DNA of 64,000 nt. Origin: Anarhynchus alexandrinus. Lineage: Eukaryota; Chordata; Aves; Charadriiformes; Charadriidae. The stretch lies in NCBI GenBank assembly GCA_008711295.1, contig VUYV01000213.1, positions 904,187-968,186 of the forward strand, written 5' to 3'. The notes under the pieces are model-generated. The model had not been told where the DNA came from. It did not search any database and saw nothing but the letters and a program-made list of their open reading frames with translations. Positions 38,121 to 53,965 of the stretch are shown piece by piece. The translations under genes and the position numbers were made by a program. Within the stretch, counting starts at the first letter, position 1, and each line of letters starts with the position of its first letter.

Positions 38121-41100
38121 GCCAGCCAGGTGAAAGTAACCTGCCCACGACCCACCAGCCTGTTCTCTGACCATGAATGAACGAAATCCTTCGTTCCTTC
38201 CCCTTCTGGTAAGACTAAGAGCAAAACCTGGCAAACTGCTGCTCGTTTTCAGGTTTGTCAACATCAACAGGCCTTTTCACCCATGTGAAAAAAACGCAAA
38301 CTGTCTGAGTACAGACATACAGTAGATAAGAAACTTTGCTTTGAATAAACTTAGGGTTTGAAAAAATACCTGATTTCTCTAACTGGAATTTGTGGTGGTG
38401 CTAAAATGAGAAATACACACATGGTGCACCTTACTAGCCCTCAATTTGTTAAAAAGCATCAGTAGTAAAACTACCAAGACCTGTATTCTGTCACTTAACC
38501 ACTGCTGAGTTATGCTGGTCCTCAAAGAAATCCTGTTGAAAATACCAACACTACACAATCTTGACTCTTTAGTGCAGTTTTTCCTCATCATCGTGAGCCC
38601 ATTTACATCCTCAGACTTTGTTCACCTTCCTGTCATTCTTCCTCTTTTGCTCATCTACTTGCGTCCTCCTGTTCACCCTGATAGTTTTTCCATTCCAGAT
38701 GGGTTTTACCTCCACATTCACTGCTAGCAATGAGGAGCTGGTGGGAAATTACTACAATATTTCCACCTGTTTTTTTGAGAAGCCATCAGCACTTTAAAAT
38801 TTCTTTCTTTCCTAGCATCTTTGTCATCCCAAATACATATGCTTAGACCACTTTTGTGCTTCCTTCCTCCTTGAAGAAACTTTGGCTAGTGAGGCACTCA
38901 TTGCAATCCTAACTAAAGAAAACCAAAACAAGTTACTTGAAAGAACAATGTCACTAAGGGAAATGCTCTCTATCTTGAACCTAGGTTGGAATGAATCTTT
39001 TCAGATGGATTTTAAATTAAATCCCACTGACATCATTAGTCTAAACTAGCAGGCTGGTTTGTATTAGATTTGTATTCAAGATTTGTACTCTGCATGAACA
39101 TAGGACTACCACTGCTGCTAAAGTTGAAGTTGCTGTTTTTCTTTTTCCAGTTTACCCAGTCGAGCTGATGTCCACACTCCTTACTCTCATTCAGCTTTCA
39201 TATTCTGTTTAGATTTTGTGCAGTGTCATCTTTTCAGATCACCACGGCTTTCAATTTTCTGTAAAATGAGACAAAATTCAGGCAAATCCCACCTACCCGT
39301 GTAGTGAAATCCCCATGCGTGAATACTTACATTACTTTTCTTCATTTCATCCTATCAAATCAGCAACACCTGATGAATTAAAGGCTTGTCTGTAGAAGTT
39401 TCAAAGTGCTTTCTTGGGAAACAGCAATTGCTCATCAGGCAACCCACCAAGACAAACTGGCGCGGATGTTTCCCACACATCCAGCACATCTGCAGAGCAC
39501 AACTCGGGAGCTTTGGGTGTAATGCCCATATTTGCACTGTGAGTCCAGTTCATAACTCATGCAAGTCTTCAATCATCCTATTCCTTCTCTTTCTTGTCAA
39601 ATGAATACATGGGAGCATATTTGTTTTCTCCCATCAATTGTGTTAACACTTCCTTAGATGTCAGCATTATTAATTATTTCATTGCTGAAACGTGTAACTG
39701 TTCTGGTACGCTGGAAGAAGCTTGAGTGGAAGAAGTTTGATAACATCATTTTTCATGTTTCTGATTGAATGTATTCCATTGTTGTCCAGTGTCTGTTTCT
39801 AGCCCATATTCACAGAGTAGCAAAAAGCTGCCTTTGTTAATCACTTGATGTTTATACCATCAGCAGAGCCAGTCTTCTTCTTGCTATGCAAGAAGCCATA
39901 TCCCAGTTCTCATGCACACCTGGACATATGGCCAAAGATCATTGTAATATACCAGAAGCTATGAAAACTAAACCCAGGAATTACAAAAAGAAAAAAGGCA
40001 TTTAAGAAAGTCCTGGGAAAGGGTATAGTAGACAGATGTATAAAAATAGCAATAAATATCATAGCAGAGATGAAAGCAAATGACTAATATGCATAAACTC
40101 CAGTGGGTGGAAAGAACACACGGTCGTATTACCTTCAAATGACCCTCATTTTAAATAGTCACAAAATAAGTTGCAATGATATGAATAATGAATTAGGTAG
40201 TACAAATCAGGTGAATGCCAATACAAATGTTATGTTACTTCAGACATTTCTGCATGCAGTTTGTCACTCGCCTACACTTAATAAATGCAAAACATTCGAG
40301 TGTTAAAAAAATGTTATTTGGACTATTTTTTTGTAGCCTTGATCTTTAATAGCAGGTACTACTACACATAGAGCTAATCCATCTGCCTAGTCTCAAACAG
40401 AGAATTACTAATAGCATATCTTCGCAACTTCCAAAAAAATATTTGAAACTGTTAAAAGTCGCAGAAATAGTACTGCTGTAGATAAGAATGCCATGACTTC
40501 AAAACCTGAATATTTAGGAAAGGATCTTCCAAATGCTGGAGGATTGCTGGCTGCTCCCTGAGAACCCTAGCAATCTCCTCTTCCCTCAGGTATGGTACAA
40601 AAGCCAATTGTTAAGCTTTGCACTTTGATGAAATACAGCAGATACTACACTGTGTTTCAGTGCAAAATATCACCATTTTGTCTTTAGGCCAGTATTAATT
40701 TGGTAGGAAAAAATCCGTCATTGGGGGAAAAGAAGGAAATATATCTGTGACAGGTTTTGAGGAGGAAAAAAAAAAAAGAAAAAAAAAGTCCCAGCTGTTT
40801 GAAGCTGCTCAGAGCTTTGGAATGTTAGAATAAATACTGGGGGAGATAGATTGATGGGACGAACTGCAGGTGAGGCACACAAAGGTGCATGGGAAATATA
40901 ATTTATCAGTGCACATGACCACCACATATGTAATATATTTTATGCACATTATAGTGATTCGCTAAAGAGCACATACTGCTTTAAGGAACACAAGAGCTTC
41001 TGCTTAAACAAACAAATGCACAGTACCAAGCAAAATGTCCTCAGACTGCTTAGCTGAAGTGAACATGATATGTACCTTCATATAGGTCTGTGGCTAGTTC

Positions 41101-44100
41101 AAAATGGTTGCTACAAGACAACAAAGGGCTAATGTAGTCACTGCATACATATTGTTGTCCTTTATGGATGGAATTGGAACTGCCCAAGCATTAGAGTGGC
41201 AAGCAAAGCATCGGTAGTATTTGAGAGGTTTCCCATCCTTCCAGAGAAGACCACAGTGTATAACAAGTCACCAATACATTTCAGTTTACTGCTGTTTGCT
41301 AGACACATTGGGAGATTTCCGAATTAGCAGACGTGTCATTTCTAGCTGGTGATTATATCTCTGAAAATTTCCCCAGTAAAATACTGTGTTTTGGGCAACT
41401 GTTAGTGTAATAGCTAGGCGTACTAATATCCTTGAGTTCCAAGTGTTCCACTTTCCATTATAATTTCATGGTTCAGCATTGCTCATGCTTTCTGTGCTAT
41501 TCTATGAAAGAAACAAAGAACCATCTTTGGTAAGGAGAAGTGAAGTTGCTTCTTGGAGGCACCAAGCTCTGCAAATCTGGTTGATGGTCTTTGTAAGAAG
41601 TGCATGTCACACAGTCTTTATGTTGCCACTGGAATATTTTTTCATCTCCTTTTGATTGCTGGTTTGCTTGTTGTACCTTTTTATTTGACATTCTGGGGAG
41701 GTTTACTTGCTCCAATGAAGGGAAGGAACATTTGCTGTGTTCTGCATCCCAAGTCATAGATGAATATGTTTGGTTTCTTCTTAACACAAATACTATCAAG
41801 TCTTTAGCTGGGGAGCCTCTACAGCATTCTAAAAAATTGGCCCTGAATAGGCCAATGCTATTTAATGGTCCTTAAACCAGACCTTAGGAGTTCTAGTATC
41901 TATTAGAGCTGTGCCCTTGGTATTTCTCAATCTTGTATAAAACATGTTCACAAGGATAAAATTTGGAACTTATGCCATACATCAATCAATTAGATAATCT
42001 TGACACAATCAAGATTTTCATAATTTGTCTTGTTGTGTATCTTTCCGGTATATGCATTATTAGAGAAGCTGAAGTATTTAGCTTGATTGGTTATATTTCT
42101 ATGTATAATTTATAAACTTCCTTGTTGAATATAATCCTGAAAATAATTCCTTTCCCTGTACCTTTCTGCACTCTCAGCGGGTGCTATAGAAAAAAACATG
42201 GGTGAAGTCAATCCTTCCCAAGACACTGAGACAGCAAAGATATAGAAATCTTCCATGATGTCCTGCTGCTGTTGTGGGATGGCTAAACATTTGATGAATA
42301 CAGGAAAGCATTTCCGAAGCTTGGTCCACAGGAATTAAGCACACTGCATAGGAGCAGAGCACTTACTCATTTCTATGGTATTCCCTGTTGATACTCTGAC
42401 AAGTTTCTATGGCATATACGGAAACAGCATAAAATACTTGTTACGGAATCAAAAGCTACTGACTTCGCCTTGACCTGTTCTCTTACTGACAGCTGTTAAC
42501 AATATGAAATATTTTAGTGAGAATTTCAGTTTCATGTGTGTGACTATATTCCTTCTTGCTTTATATAAAATATTCTTCTTAACTAGAAGAGGTATTTACA
42601 CATTCTAGAACCTGAAAAGTTTTAGCAAAATTTAAGATAATAGAAAAGGAAATGCTGATTTTATTGGCAGCAAGCAGGAGCCAAAGTAACTAATCAACAA
42701 AATGTGATAAAGATCACGCTTGAATCAATTTACAGAGGTTTGGAGGTGTGGGAAATTGCCTGTTGAGAATCAGAAGGCAACTACAAAACTTTATATTCTT
42801 TCATGACTTACATCATTATTCAAACTCATGTCAAGTTATGAAGCATTAAATCTTAGAAAATGAAGTTACCATCGTAATTTAAAGTACATTAGTAAACTCA
42901 AAGACATCACATACTGAAAGTCTTCAGGTTTTTTCCTTTGCAAACTTGATTATTACAAGGGAGATTTTCAAATTAAGAAATTATATCTCAATAAATTAAT
43001 TTTTCTTCACAGTTTAAAAGTATGAGAAAGCTGATCCACTACTTAAAACTAAAATTTCAAACAAGTCCACAATACTGTAACATTTTGCAAGTAAAAAAGT
43101 TTATAAGTTCTTATTCCATTCAATACTGAAATTTTGAAATAAAACAAAAAGCAAATTTCACACACACAAAACTATGCCTCAACTTTTCATGGCATGATAC
43201 GAATCACAAACTGAAGTAAAAGTAGAATGTTGCCTTTTAACATCCCACTTTAGTACTAAAAATGCATGGATAAATTTCTTGTATAACTGCCTTTTATCAT
43301 CTGGATTAAATGCTTTTATTAAAAATGGAAGTGCAGTTGCAAAACTGGCATAGTTTTGTTTGAAACATGAGACTGCCTTTTCATCTATAAGCGTCCCCAA
43401 GCATGTGTCACCATCAAAACCAACAAATCCAAAGTTTAAACATAAGTACATCAGATGAAAAATGAAGAAGTTATCAATATTTGCTCAATCCATGAATTTC
43501 CACCTATTAACAACAGTATTCCTAATGCTGACTCCTATGGTGCATATTAAAAAAAAAAAAGTTATAATAAAATATTAAAAGGCCATAGAACATGGAAAAG
43601 AAGACTGGATGGAGAGACAATGAGAAGATACCTCTCTTTGGTATTACCCCAATGTCATGTAGGCATCTTTAGCTAATGAGTTTGAGAAATCGTCTTCGTG
43701 GTCTACATTTTTCAACTTTTGCTGAATGTTGTATATGATCCTTTGATCACAGCAGGATAGGCCAGTCTGCTAGCGTAGCCTTCATGCCTTTACAAATTAC
43801 ATATTTTTTCAGTGTTGCAGACCCCTGCAACAATCCCTAAGTAGGGATATCCTTCAAAATGGAAAAGATCTCCACTTACTGAGTATTAAAGTAGCTACCA
43901 AAGGAGTACATAGCAAGTCTGTAGAACCACTGTCATTGCAGTGTTTGTCCAAACAAGGCTGAAAAATAAAGCTCTGTGGCAGAAAATAAGAACTGCAATT
44001 TGTGGATTGCCAACTTTGCCCCCACATTCTCTGTACATTAACCCAAAGCCTCGTATTTCTCATTCCTTCGTTTAGTTTATTGGACACTACAATATGGTGC

Positions 44101-47100
44101 TTCTTTGACCTCCCAAAGGAAATATAACTCCAATATTCTAGTGCCTTCACTGCTTCTTTAAACAGTTTGTCATCCACACTCCTTTGCCTGCAATACTCAT
44201 AGTTGCAAATCTGTGGAATGCACTCTTTCATAAATCTCCTCTCAGTTGTTTTAGCAATCCTTCTTCCTTTATTGGTATTAACCTTTCTTTAACCTTGTCT
44301 ATCTTCAGATTTAGTCCCTTCCTGGTGACATCCCAGACAAAATATCAATTTGTTTTCCATCATTCTCTCATTAAAACAGTGTTCCTTTGTTTCCTTAATT
44401 TCCTTGCTGCATTAACTGAGTATTTACATTGCATCACCTTAAAATGGTCTATAATTTAATATGGTGAATCTGATTCACAACTGATAATCATTTACATGCA
44501 TATAGTGCATACAGTTCAAAAGTACTTTATACAGACCATGTAAAGCCTGGTTTAAAGACATAGTTTCAGATATCTCCAGAAATAAAAGCTGTATATGCAA
44601 ATACATGATACATAATAAAATAGCAAAGGCAAACATTGCATTATGATGGAAATAAGGTTGAGAATATGTATCTGTGAATTACAAATAAATAAATTCAACA
44701 CCAATTGTATTGAATTAATCCAAATCTGATCATCACAATGCCAAGTTATTAATATCGCATATAAAATAAATCTAAATGTATTAAGAAACACAAAGTAAGA
44801 GCCAAAAATCTCGTAAGGCTGTTTGTGCAATAATCACAAGTTTGAAGCATTGTGTTTGTTGCTCCATACAAGATTTTATTAGCTTAGGAAATAGTTGTCT
44901 GCCCCCTGTTTATCTTGCAGCACAATGTCACACTCCTTGTTTTCTGTCAGTGGTGTCCCTGGAAGCTTGCTCAACAGCTTTAGCTCAAACCTAGTATTTA
45001 ACTATGCATTTCCTTACATTTACATACTTACTTCATTTCATAGGACATAAAATAATTCTGGGGGAAGCTACAATATCCTTAGAGGTTCTTTCATATTAGA
45101 TCTTATAAAATAGGTTTTGTCATGAAATAATACAATATAAAGTAAGAACACAAAGCTGAATCCCCTCCCTACTAAATGCTACCATGTGGAGCTCATAGTG
45201 ACCTGAAAATAAGTGCAAGCAACTATTACCTGAAATGCACTGGTCTGGACAAAGCATCAAATAAAGAAATTGTGTAGGGAGCCCTGTACATTAAGCTCTG
45301 ATGTGTCCATGCTTTAGGTGCTCCCCAGTTCTCTTGTGTCAGTCTGTCCAGCTGTGAGGACAGGACTGTATGAGGGAGACTTTCTGGTACTGATACCTGA
45401 GCCGGCATAAAACCACGAAATCTGCAGTGAGCAATAAAGCAAGTGTACGCAATTCTGCATCCATGAATAACAGCTCAGAGTTACCTATCTATGGACTACT
45501 GCTGCAGACAGATAACCCAGCTTGCTATACCAGTGGCCTGATCCACCATGGTAATTATTTGCTCCTAAACTACAGTTCATATGAATGAGAACATGAGAAT
45601 AATTCGTATTTCCAATCTTAAAATTGAACATTTAGAAATACTAGCTACTCTCAATTCCCTGAATATCAGTAGTCCTAAAAATTTCTCAGTAATGAGGCTC
45701 TTACGTCAGATGCTCAGATTGTGTAAATTGACCAAATGGCCAACAACTTTTGGAAAAACTCAAGAAACAGTTGGCATTTGACTGTAAGAGAACAGAGGTT
45801 GTACCCAGTTCTCCTATGAGCTCCTCCTATGCCTGAATGCAAAATGTGTCCAGCTTGACCACACCTGAGCCTCCGTTTCTATCCTATCTGGAAATGTTAC
45901 TCTCTCTCCTTGAAGTCACTGTGCTTTTTGTATAAGCATATCATAGGCAGTAAAATGATATTCAAAATGGACCTAGTGGGTAACAAATTTTGTGGGGAGC
46001 GCACTGGATGAACCGTGAGTCTTCTGGGTGGCTGAAAGCATTTTATTTCTTTACTCCAAGTGGCAATTTTTCCCCATCTGGTAAATGAGCAAAATGATAT
46101 TGGCATTGTAAAATGCTCTAGGAATGAGGACTAAGGCACATAATGCAAAAAAGTAAGCCTAATAAATATTGTAGAGGAAAAAAGACATTCAAACGATAGG
46201 AGTCAAGAAGCTTGGTTCCTCAGAGTCTTCATTAATTGGCTTCGTAATTTCTAGGAAGTCATTAACCTTTGCCTTTTCCATGCACTAACTAAATACTGTA
46301 AGACCATAATTAAAAGTGAAAAAAACATTAAAGTGTCAGTAGGTTTAGTAACTGAGTAGGAAAATGAAAGCATCACAGGGAATGTATCTAGAATGCAAAA
46401 AGGCTTCTGAGTGGCTTCCCAGTGAGTGTATTTAGTGGAAACATACGGGATACAGCAGTGAAATGTTCTAAATGTGATAATACGCAGCTGTACGTTAAAG
46501 CATATGACATGCTGTAAACAAGTAAATAAATTAGCTAGGGAGAAATTATCTATCTTCAGTGGTTCCAACTTCCTCTATATTCAAAACCTGTGTAGGGGCT
46601 GCAGCATTACTTGTCACGTCCCAAAAACTCTTCTCCATGCCACAGGGTGAGAGGCAAGCTGTTGATGGGAACAGATGGCCAAAAGGACGAGGAGACTGGG
46701 AGTTTGACGCCCGTCTGGAATTTTTCTCAGGCTGTAACAAGGGTGGAGCAAAAACTCCACCAGCAATACCTTGTGCCTCTGTTGTCAGAGCTGCCCTGTG
46801 CTGCTGCTGACATCTTGATGATTCACACTTTGCCGGGCACTCTGTTCAGTGATGGCTGCTCTGTAGCTCCAAGAGGAATCAAAAATGGAACACGATTAAA
46901 TGCTGCTCTGAGTTGTGCCAGTGCATTAATGGGAATGGGAAAGATATGTGAAGACTGATCTGTAACTGGATAATGGTGTCATACCCATTTGTCATGGAAT
47001 AAAGAAAGCCTAATTAAGAAACAACAAGGAGAAAACACAAGAGGTCTGTTCTTTTAAGACAGTCTGCAACCACTGAAAAAAAGGTTTTAAAATGTCATTT

Positions 47101-50100
47101 TGCTAGCTTCAGCAGCACTCTGTTTAAAATTACAGTAAAATCTATTATTATTCAGAGAACTTGTAAGCTTGTTAGGTCTAGAAAAGTCACAGTAGGCCAG
47201 TTACAAATAATGATGTAATTAAAAAGATCACTGCTGTGAAATACTCTCTATCAGAAAAACACTCTTTTTTCTGTCAGCTGTGGATTTGAGGTTGTGAAAT
47301 CTCTAGTAGCTTTATGCTCATCAGCAGTTTTCATTCATATCCACATGATAAAATTCCTTAAACACCATGTGTCAAAACTCATTTATCGTATTACATTTAA
47401 TAATTTTACAAATCTGTAGTATCAGTCTCCTCTCATTTGCAATTTTAAAACAGACAGGTTTAACAGTGGCTTGTTATGAATTTGTTTCAGGCTCTAAAAA
47501 CTCTGTGTTTCTGTATAGTGCGGCTGCATGCCTAGCAAAGCCTTCCGTACAGCCTTTGCTGACAGCCTGGCAAAGCCTTTGGTCCCGTGCTTAAGGTTAG
47601 GCAGAGAGTATTGTGGCAAGTGACAGTGGAACTGATATGCACCCTGTTAAACACAAGCTTATGCAGTTTCTCAGCATCAGGGCTAACTTCCTCAGCACCT
47701 CACTAATGCCTGTGGCTGAATGGGAAATGGTGGCCTGAATGTGCCCCCTTTGAGCACACCGGTGGCACAGAGTAAGCCAGAAAATCTGGCTTTCATCTGC
47801 ATGATTCCTCTGGTTTGTCAGTAACTGGGTCTGTCCCTTCATCCTTCTGGTTATTAATGTCTCTGTGGATGTTCTTGAAGATATGGCAGAAATCAAGACT
47901 TCTTTTGTCTGGCTCATCCCTTTCAGTAACCAAATATTCTCCTCCTAAGTCCCCTGCAGCATGCAGCAATCGCAGATAAGGCTATACTGCCCTAGATGTT
48001 ATACCTATACAGTAAGACTTAACCACAAACTACTTATATAAGCAGGTTTTGGGGTTTGTTTGTTTTGTTTTGGGGTTTTTTTTTGCATGTAGGACCTCTG
48101 GTGGCAGACATTTGCAGACTTTTCACGTGTTTCCCCAGAAGATTGGTAAAAATCCACAAAATTCAGATCCTCTTGGCCAACAACCAGGGCTAGAAGAGGG
48201 TAATGCTAATGCTTCTTTAGCCTATCGCCAGATACACCAGCAGTGGGCAATGAGACAACCCTAAGGGTGTCTAATTTCTCAGAGACGTACTGAGAATATG
48301 TATCTTCTTAGCTCTGTCTGTTATGAAATAGGTTATTTTCCTAGCAACAAAAATCATCTTTGCTTACTTTTTTGGGGAACCCTTAGCTTGTAAATATTTT
48401 GGAGTCTTTTCTGAAGGAAGGTACTATGTGCATTTAACAACAATAATAATATTTTCTCTGCTAACAGCTATTTACAGTCTAGGTTGTCATGCCCTTAAGC
48501 AGCAACAATCAAGGAACAGAGCATTTCCTAGGAATTAATGGCTGGCTGGGCAGAGTTTAAAGCCTGAGGTACAGCCAGAGGCTATTAACTCCAGCTGGTC
48601 ATTAAAAATCCTTCGGAAATACCTTGCTCTAAGGTCAGTATTACTGTTAAAACAAATGTAGGCAGATGGATTTATTTCATGGGTTGCATTTTCAGTTGGT
48701 ATGTGCAGGGCTTTTCTAGAGAATTTACACCTTCTTAACATTAACCAGCCAATTACTTGAGTCACCTCTCAGCATTCCAGTCATACAGTTTTAATTATAC
48801 TTATTATGAAAAATGGAAACAGAGCACTCTGACAACTTTCAGATCAGTTTATCTGTTTATCATTTCAGATCTGCTGGCAGACATGGGATGTTTTTTGCCT
48901 ACCAGATAAAGAAACAAAAATCCTGAAATGTGCATATATTCACCAAGAAGTAACTACTCCATCTTCTTCTCCTCATTATCCAGTGTGTTTGCAAAAAGAC
49001 ACAATCATTCAGAATACCAGCTGGCAAACAGGCCAAAATGAAAATTTAACACAGGCAGGATTTTATAGGCTTTAACAAAAGCCTATAAATAATAAATAAT
49101 TCCATTTAAAACATCTTCTGGGGAGACAGTGTAGTAGCAAAAGAAGAATTCAAGAAAATACATTTGGAATCGATTTGCTGGAACAGAAAAGGAGCATTCA
49201 ATGGAAGTATTGCTTCTCATAAGTGGAGATGGGCACAGTTGGGAATAAAACAGGAATTGATTTAAGCTCTACAAACTACTGAATAAATCTTGAAACTTAT
49301 GTGTCTAAAAGGTCCGTTATCTTTCAGAACAGCCATCCACACATGGCTTTATATTTTTGCAATATTCTGATTTCAAAAAAAAAACAAAACACAGTAAAAA
49401 TGTTGTAATTGAAATATTTCTATTACTGCTGGGGGGAAAAAGGAAATTCTGGAAGTTTAGCAGAAAACATTATTTTTTACTTGGTTATGTGTTCATACTG
49501 TGATAATACAAATAACCCCAGATACAGATAAAGCTGAAGCTTCTCATACTGCCAGTTCTATGATATCTGAGTCTTACTGATTTTCAGACTAAAAGTCAGA
49601 TGACTCACCTGAAGATTCTGAGCTTGATCAGTGCATAAAACCAGTTCTGCTCTTGTCAAATGACAGATTTTTATTTCACCAGAACTTTACTCCCTGGGTG
49701 ATTACCTTTAGGGGGAGGTGGCAGGGCTTTGGGATTTAACCTCACCACTTTGAATAAGATGAAGGTAAGTATCAACACATCCCTCTCAGCTACTGTTAGA
49801 ATCACTATGAGTAAATGGGGAAGTTTCTTAGGCTAGTCATCTTGCTGGGCAAACTATGTTTCAGCAGTGAAAGTCATTATGTTCTTGAGGTACTCAGAGC
49901 TGTAGAGCAAAAGATGATTCCAGCGATTCTGTCAATGTCCTGTTGCACTACAAAATCACTGTATCACTTTTGCTGAAATACCCTTGTAGCTATTTGCATG
50001 CTTTCCACACACACATACACACCCCGACAGCTGTTCCATCCTATTTTAAGATTATTTCCACTGGCATATGGGTTTCTTCTATTTTCCTTTCAAAAATGTT

Positions 50101-53100
50101 TCAACACCTCAACAATGTGCATATGTGTTACCTTAAGGCTTCTAAATATCCCAAACGCGACCTCCATTGAGCTTGGTAGGATACAGAGCAAGTCCTAAGG
50201 CACAAATCCTGCAAACAGTTACACATCTGCTTAATTTTACAGACTTAGGAGTCCTCTGAGAGTTAAGGACTTAGTAAACATTTGCAGGATTGAAGCTTAA
50301 GTATTTTTTATTGTAATATATTATGCACGTAGGAGTATGCTTATATCCCAGGACTGTACTGTCTGTTCAAATGCAAATTTTCCCTCTCAGCCACCAACTT
50401 CTGATAGCAGTAGTCAAATGGAATCCATGAAGTCAGACTCCCAAACTGAATTCAAGGCAGTCTAAGAAATGAAGGTTTCTCCAACAAAAAAAAAAGGTGT
50501 TTTCCCAGTTTAGGCTGAAATAGTTGCAAATGTTGCCTGTGGCTGGGCATGAATTATGGACTTTAATACACTGTTTGAAAATCTGTGCTTTTAGTGTAAG
50601 AGACAGTGTGTATAAAACCAATTTTTGTCCTTCTAAATGTGCTTTCGAGATGAAACATCCACCCCTCCGACATTAACTGGATAAGTTGCAGCAGTTAGAG
50701 TGAAAGGATGCCAAGACTAAACTATTTACTTAAAGGATTCCAATTTGTCCAAGCACCAAATGGTTTAAGTCTCTCAACCAGCCAATTAATAATAAAATCA
50801 CCATTCCAAAACACAATTTAGCACCCCAGATATACACCCTTAGTTTAGCAGTATCGGATTGTCCAACATGCTGCATATTGCTCTGAACAAAAATTTCTCA
50901 CCAAATGGATAGCTTCAATCCTGAAATCCGTATCAGACGTTCAGGAGGTATACTGGCAAAAGATTTAAATGCCTCTAGGTTTTAAACTGCAGCTTATCTT
51001 CCTGTGGACAAATACTTGGAAAAAAAGACCAACAACCTTTTGAAATTATTTTTGTTTTCACTGGGGTATTTCAAGAATTAACACTTTGTCATATTCATCA
51101 GATTTTAGGCAGATTTCTTTCCTTGTGAGGATAGCTGGATGTCACTTAGCTGGGTAGGAAGTGCATTTTTCCTGAACTGAATAGGTTGAATCAAAATAAA
51201 AGGAAACCTTCTTGCAGCACTACACCTTATCATTTATTAGAGGGCCAAATTCAAGTGTCTCAGTTTTTTTATGCGCACAGAATGGGGAAGTCGGGCCAAA
51301 TGCCAGTAAAAACCCAAGTGAAAAACTTAAGTGAACATATATAAACAATATGGAAGTCCAAAACAGAAAGCTGGAAACCAGAAGCAAGCACAAATTTATG
51401 TATTTTGAGATACAGCCACTGCAGCAACTTTCAGAAGTCACAGACCCTAGTAACCAACATCCACCGAATTCAGTTCACAATTCTGAATTCAAGCCAATCA
51501 AAAGAGCAGATGTTCACACGATAATGTGGTTAGATTCCACAAAGGATTAAACTAATCTATGCCCAAAGTTCCTAGGTTGTTCTGCAATGCCAGAACCACT
51601 AACAATGATGCCCAGAATAACAATTTGGGTGCATGCCTACTAGAAAGACGAGTTATTGAAGGTAGTATACACATCTTAAGGTCACAACATTTCATGGGGA
51701 AAGCAGTGCATCCTCTATAATAGGATTCCAGGTATAGTTTTATTTATTTCCAGGGCCTTCCTCAGATCCATCTTTATGTGATCTCATGTACCATAAAGAT
51801 ATTGGAGGGAAGTTAACAGAGGTGCTTTTCCATAGACTCCTTGAATGTGTATAAACTGCTATACATAGCAGCATACAAGGTTGTACATTTCATAGATGCA
51901 ATGTCTTCTTTCAGCAACTTGCAAACAACATGCAATTTCAAATATTGTATACTCTGGAGTGCTGTGCATCATTGTCCCCTGCCTGTGATGATAAACTGCT
52001 TAAATGGGCATGTACCTAGACATATCATTTTTATCAGAGGTCGTGGGAAGGAGGACCAGTATTGTGGCTATGTTTCTGCTGGCCCAGTGAACACCCTTTT
52101 TCAGCAATGTGTTTTGCAACACATATGAAGCTCAAAGAGTAAATACCTGACCAGACTATGTGATCTAAAAAGACTTTGCATTAGCATAAATCCTGTTATC
52201 AGGTTTTCATGTTCACTTAGCTCATCTCATCTGAACTAGTTACAGAAAAATCCTTCCTCAATCCCTCCTTCTGAGCTCCTAAACATGGCACTTTCCTTCC
52301 ACAGAAAAGCACAAGAAAATTAAAACTCTGATAAAGATATGGAAGAGAGTTTAAATCAAGTTTAATTGTGTGAAGCTTGGAGTCACACATTTTTTTATTA
52401 GTCTAAAAGATTACACGGCTGGTCTATGTATTGATTTTCTACTCACAGGACCACTCGAAATCCATTCGTATTCAACAAGCAGTAAGCCATTAAGAAAAAT
52501 GTAATGATAACGAGTTAATCTCTGAAAGCTCTGAGGTAACTAATCCAATAATGATAGTGTAATTATTTTTTTTTTAATATCCTGTAAGGGACAGATCACA
52601 AATCTATGTTTTCCATTAGAGTAGCAGAACAGATCTTAATAAAAGGGCCTCATTATGAAATATGCTTCAGCTCAAAACTCTCTGGAGAAAATGCTCTGAC
52701 CCTACAGTGCCATCTAAGATCATATTGGATCAAAGGCCCACTGGGATATGGAGTGTCTGTGGTGGATGAAAGGCTTAGATTTTATCAGTTATTGTAAGAT
52801 ATAATCATAAAAGAATGGGAAAGGATTCATGGTACACAATAAATAAGACGTGTAGCCACTTTTAATTTTATAACGGAGATTAAAGAACTCTTCAATATCA
52901 GTATTTTATGTAAATTACTACTATCCATTATGATTTTCATATATTTTCAAGTGACAATACAGGTACTTCTGTTCTTCTGACAACGCAGCACTGGGTGAGA
53001 GTCTGAAAACACAGAACAGAAGTTAAACAGATGAACAAGTATCGAATTTAAGCCATGATTTACAAGGGTGAATGTTTCCAGAACCCACTTCCTTTGGAAC

Positions 53101-53945
53101 AAAGTATAGCAAGAAAAAAAGAGAGAAGAAATCTTTGATAGTTCTTTCCTACCTCTGTAGGGTGGAACAAAGGGGCCAACATCCAACAGAGAAACCATAG
53201 CTGAGTTTTCAGCGCTCCTGAAAATTCGGTGACCTGTTTTGGTGCCTAAATAAAATTGTATGATCCCGAAGAGGGCCACAGGATAAACCAAAGCCAGAAG
53301 GGACTTGTAGGAAGGCAGAATTCCCTATCCGCCTGTTGCTTGTTCCACAGTGTCACGTCTTTCTAGCGTGGCTCTTTCCACAGTGTTTTGTTCTCAAAGC
53401 TTTAGAGAAACAAATGTTTGAGATGCTAACTCAGTGAGAAGTATTCTTTGACTGTAAAAATGCATCTATGAATTTGCAAGCAGAATTTCTGAAGTTAATA
53501 TCTTTAACTGTCTGGGTATTCTTAGCAATTGTCTGGGTACTCTTACTGAGAGCCTATCACAAAATCCCACTTGCCTTTTAAGTCATTCTTTATGAAAAAG
53601 CTGAAAATTATGAATTTGATCTTGAAAGAAGAACCTGCTTGTAGTCAGAACAGGAAAAAAAAATGCATTCTTCCCCATTGGTGATTTTAAGTGTAGCAGA
53701 ATTTTGAAAGAAAAGCATCTAGGACAACATTGGCCCCTCTTATATTTTTTGTGTCATTGAGAATTATGAAAAAAATTACAGCAAAATGGGGAAAGCATCA
53801 GCTGAAGCACATTTATAAGAGGATATAGCCTCCAGTTTGCCAACATAAGACTCCTTCTCTCAGTTCTATGAACTGCAAGCGCATGACTTACCCCTGTGAT
53901 GGTGGTGCCTCCAAACAACGTCCTAGTCTTGTGTAGTATTTATTG
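38121..53945. other. Intergenic DNA, no gene recognised
   Basis: About 16 kb upstream of the FANCC promoter is AT-rich and free of recognisable coding exons. The longest frames are a minus-strand 125-codon frame at 43854-44231, a plus-strand 115-codon frame at 46611-46958 and a minus-strand 114-codon frame at 52947-53291. None shows a known motif or a convincing pair of splice sites. Regulatory elements or a non-coding RNA gene could be here without leaving a signal I can read. Confidence 0.6.
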
Positions 53946-53965
53946 TTATTATTATTATTATTATT
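53946..53965. repeat. (TTA)n microsatellite
   Basis: Six uninterrupted TTA units plus TT. Confidence 0.9.

Noticed and set aside
43854..44231. 125-codon minus-strand frame as a gene
   Set aside because: It has no recognisable motif, domain or splice structure, and lies in ordinary AT-rich intergenic DNA.
48100..48113. CTCF motif at acctctggtggcag
   Set aside because: Three of 14 core positions mismatch, too weak to report.
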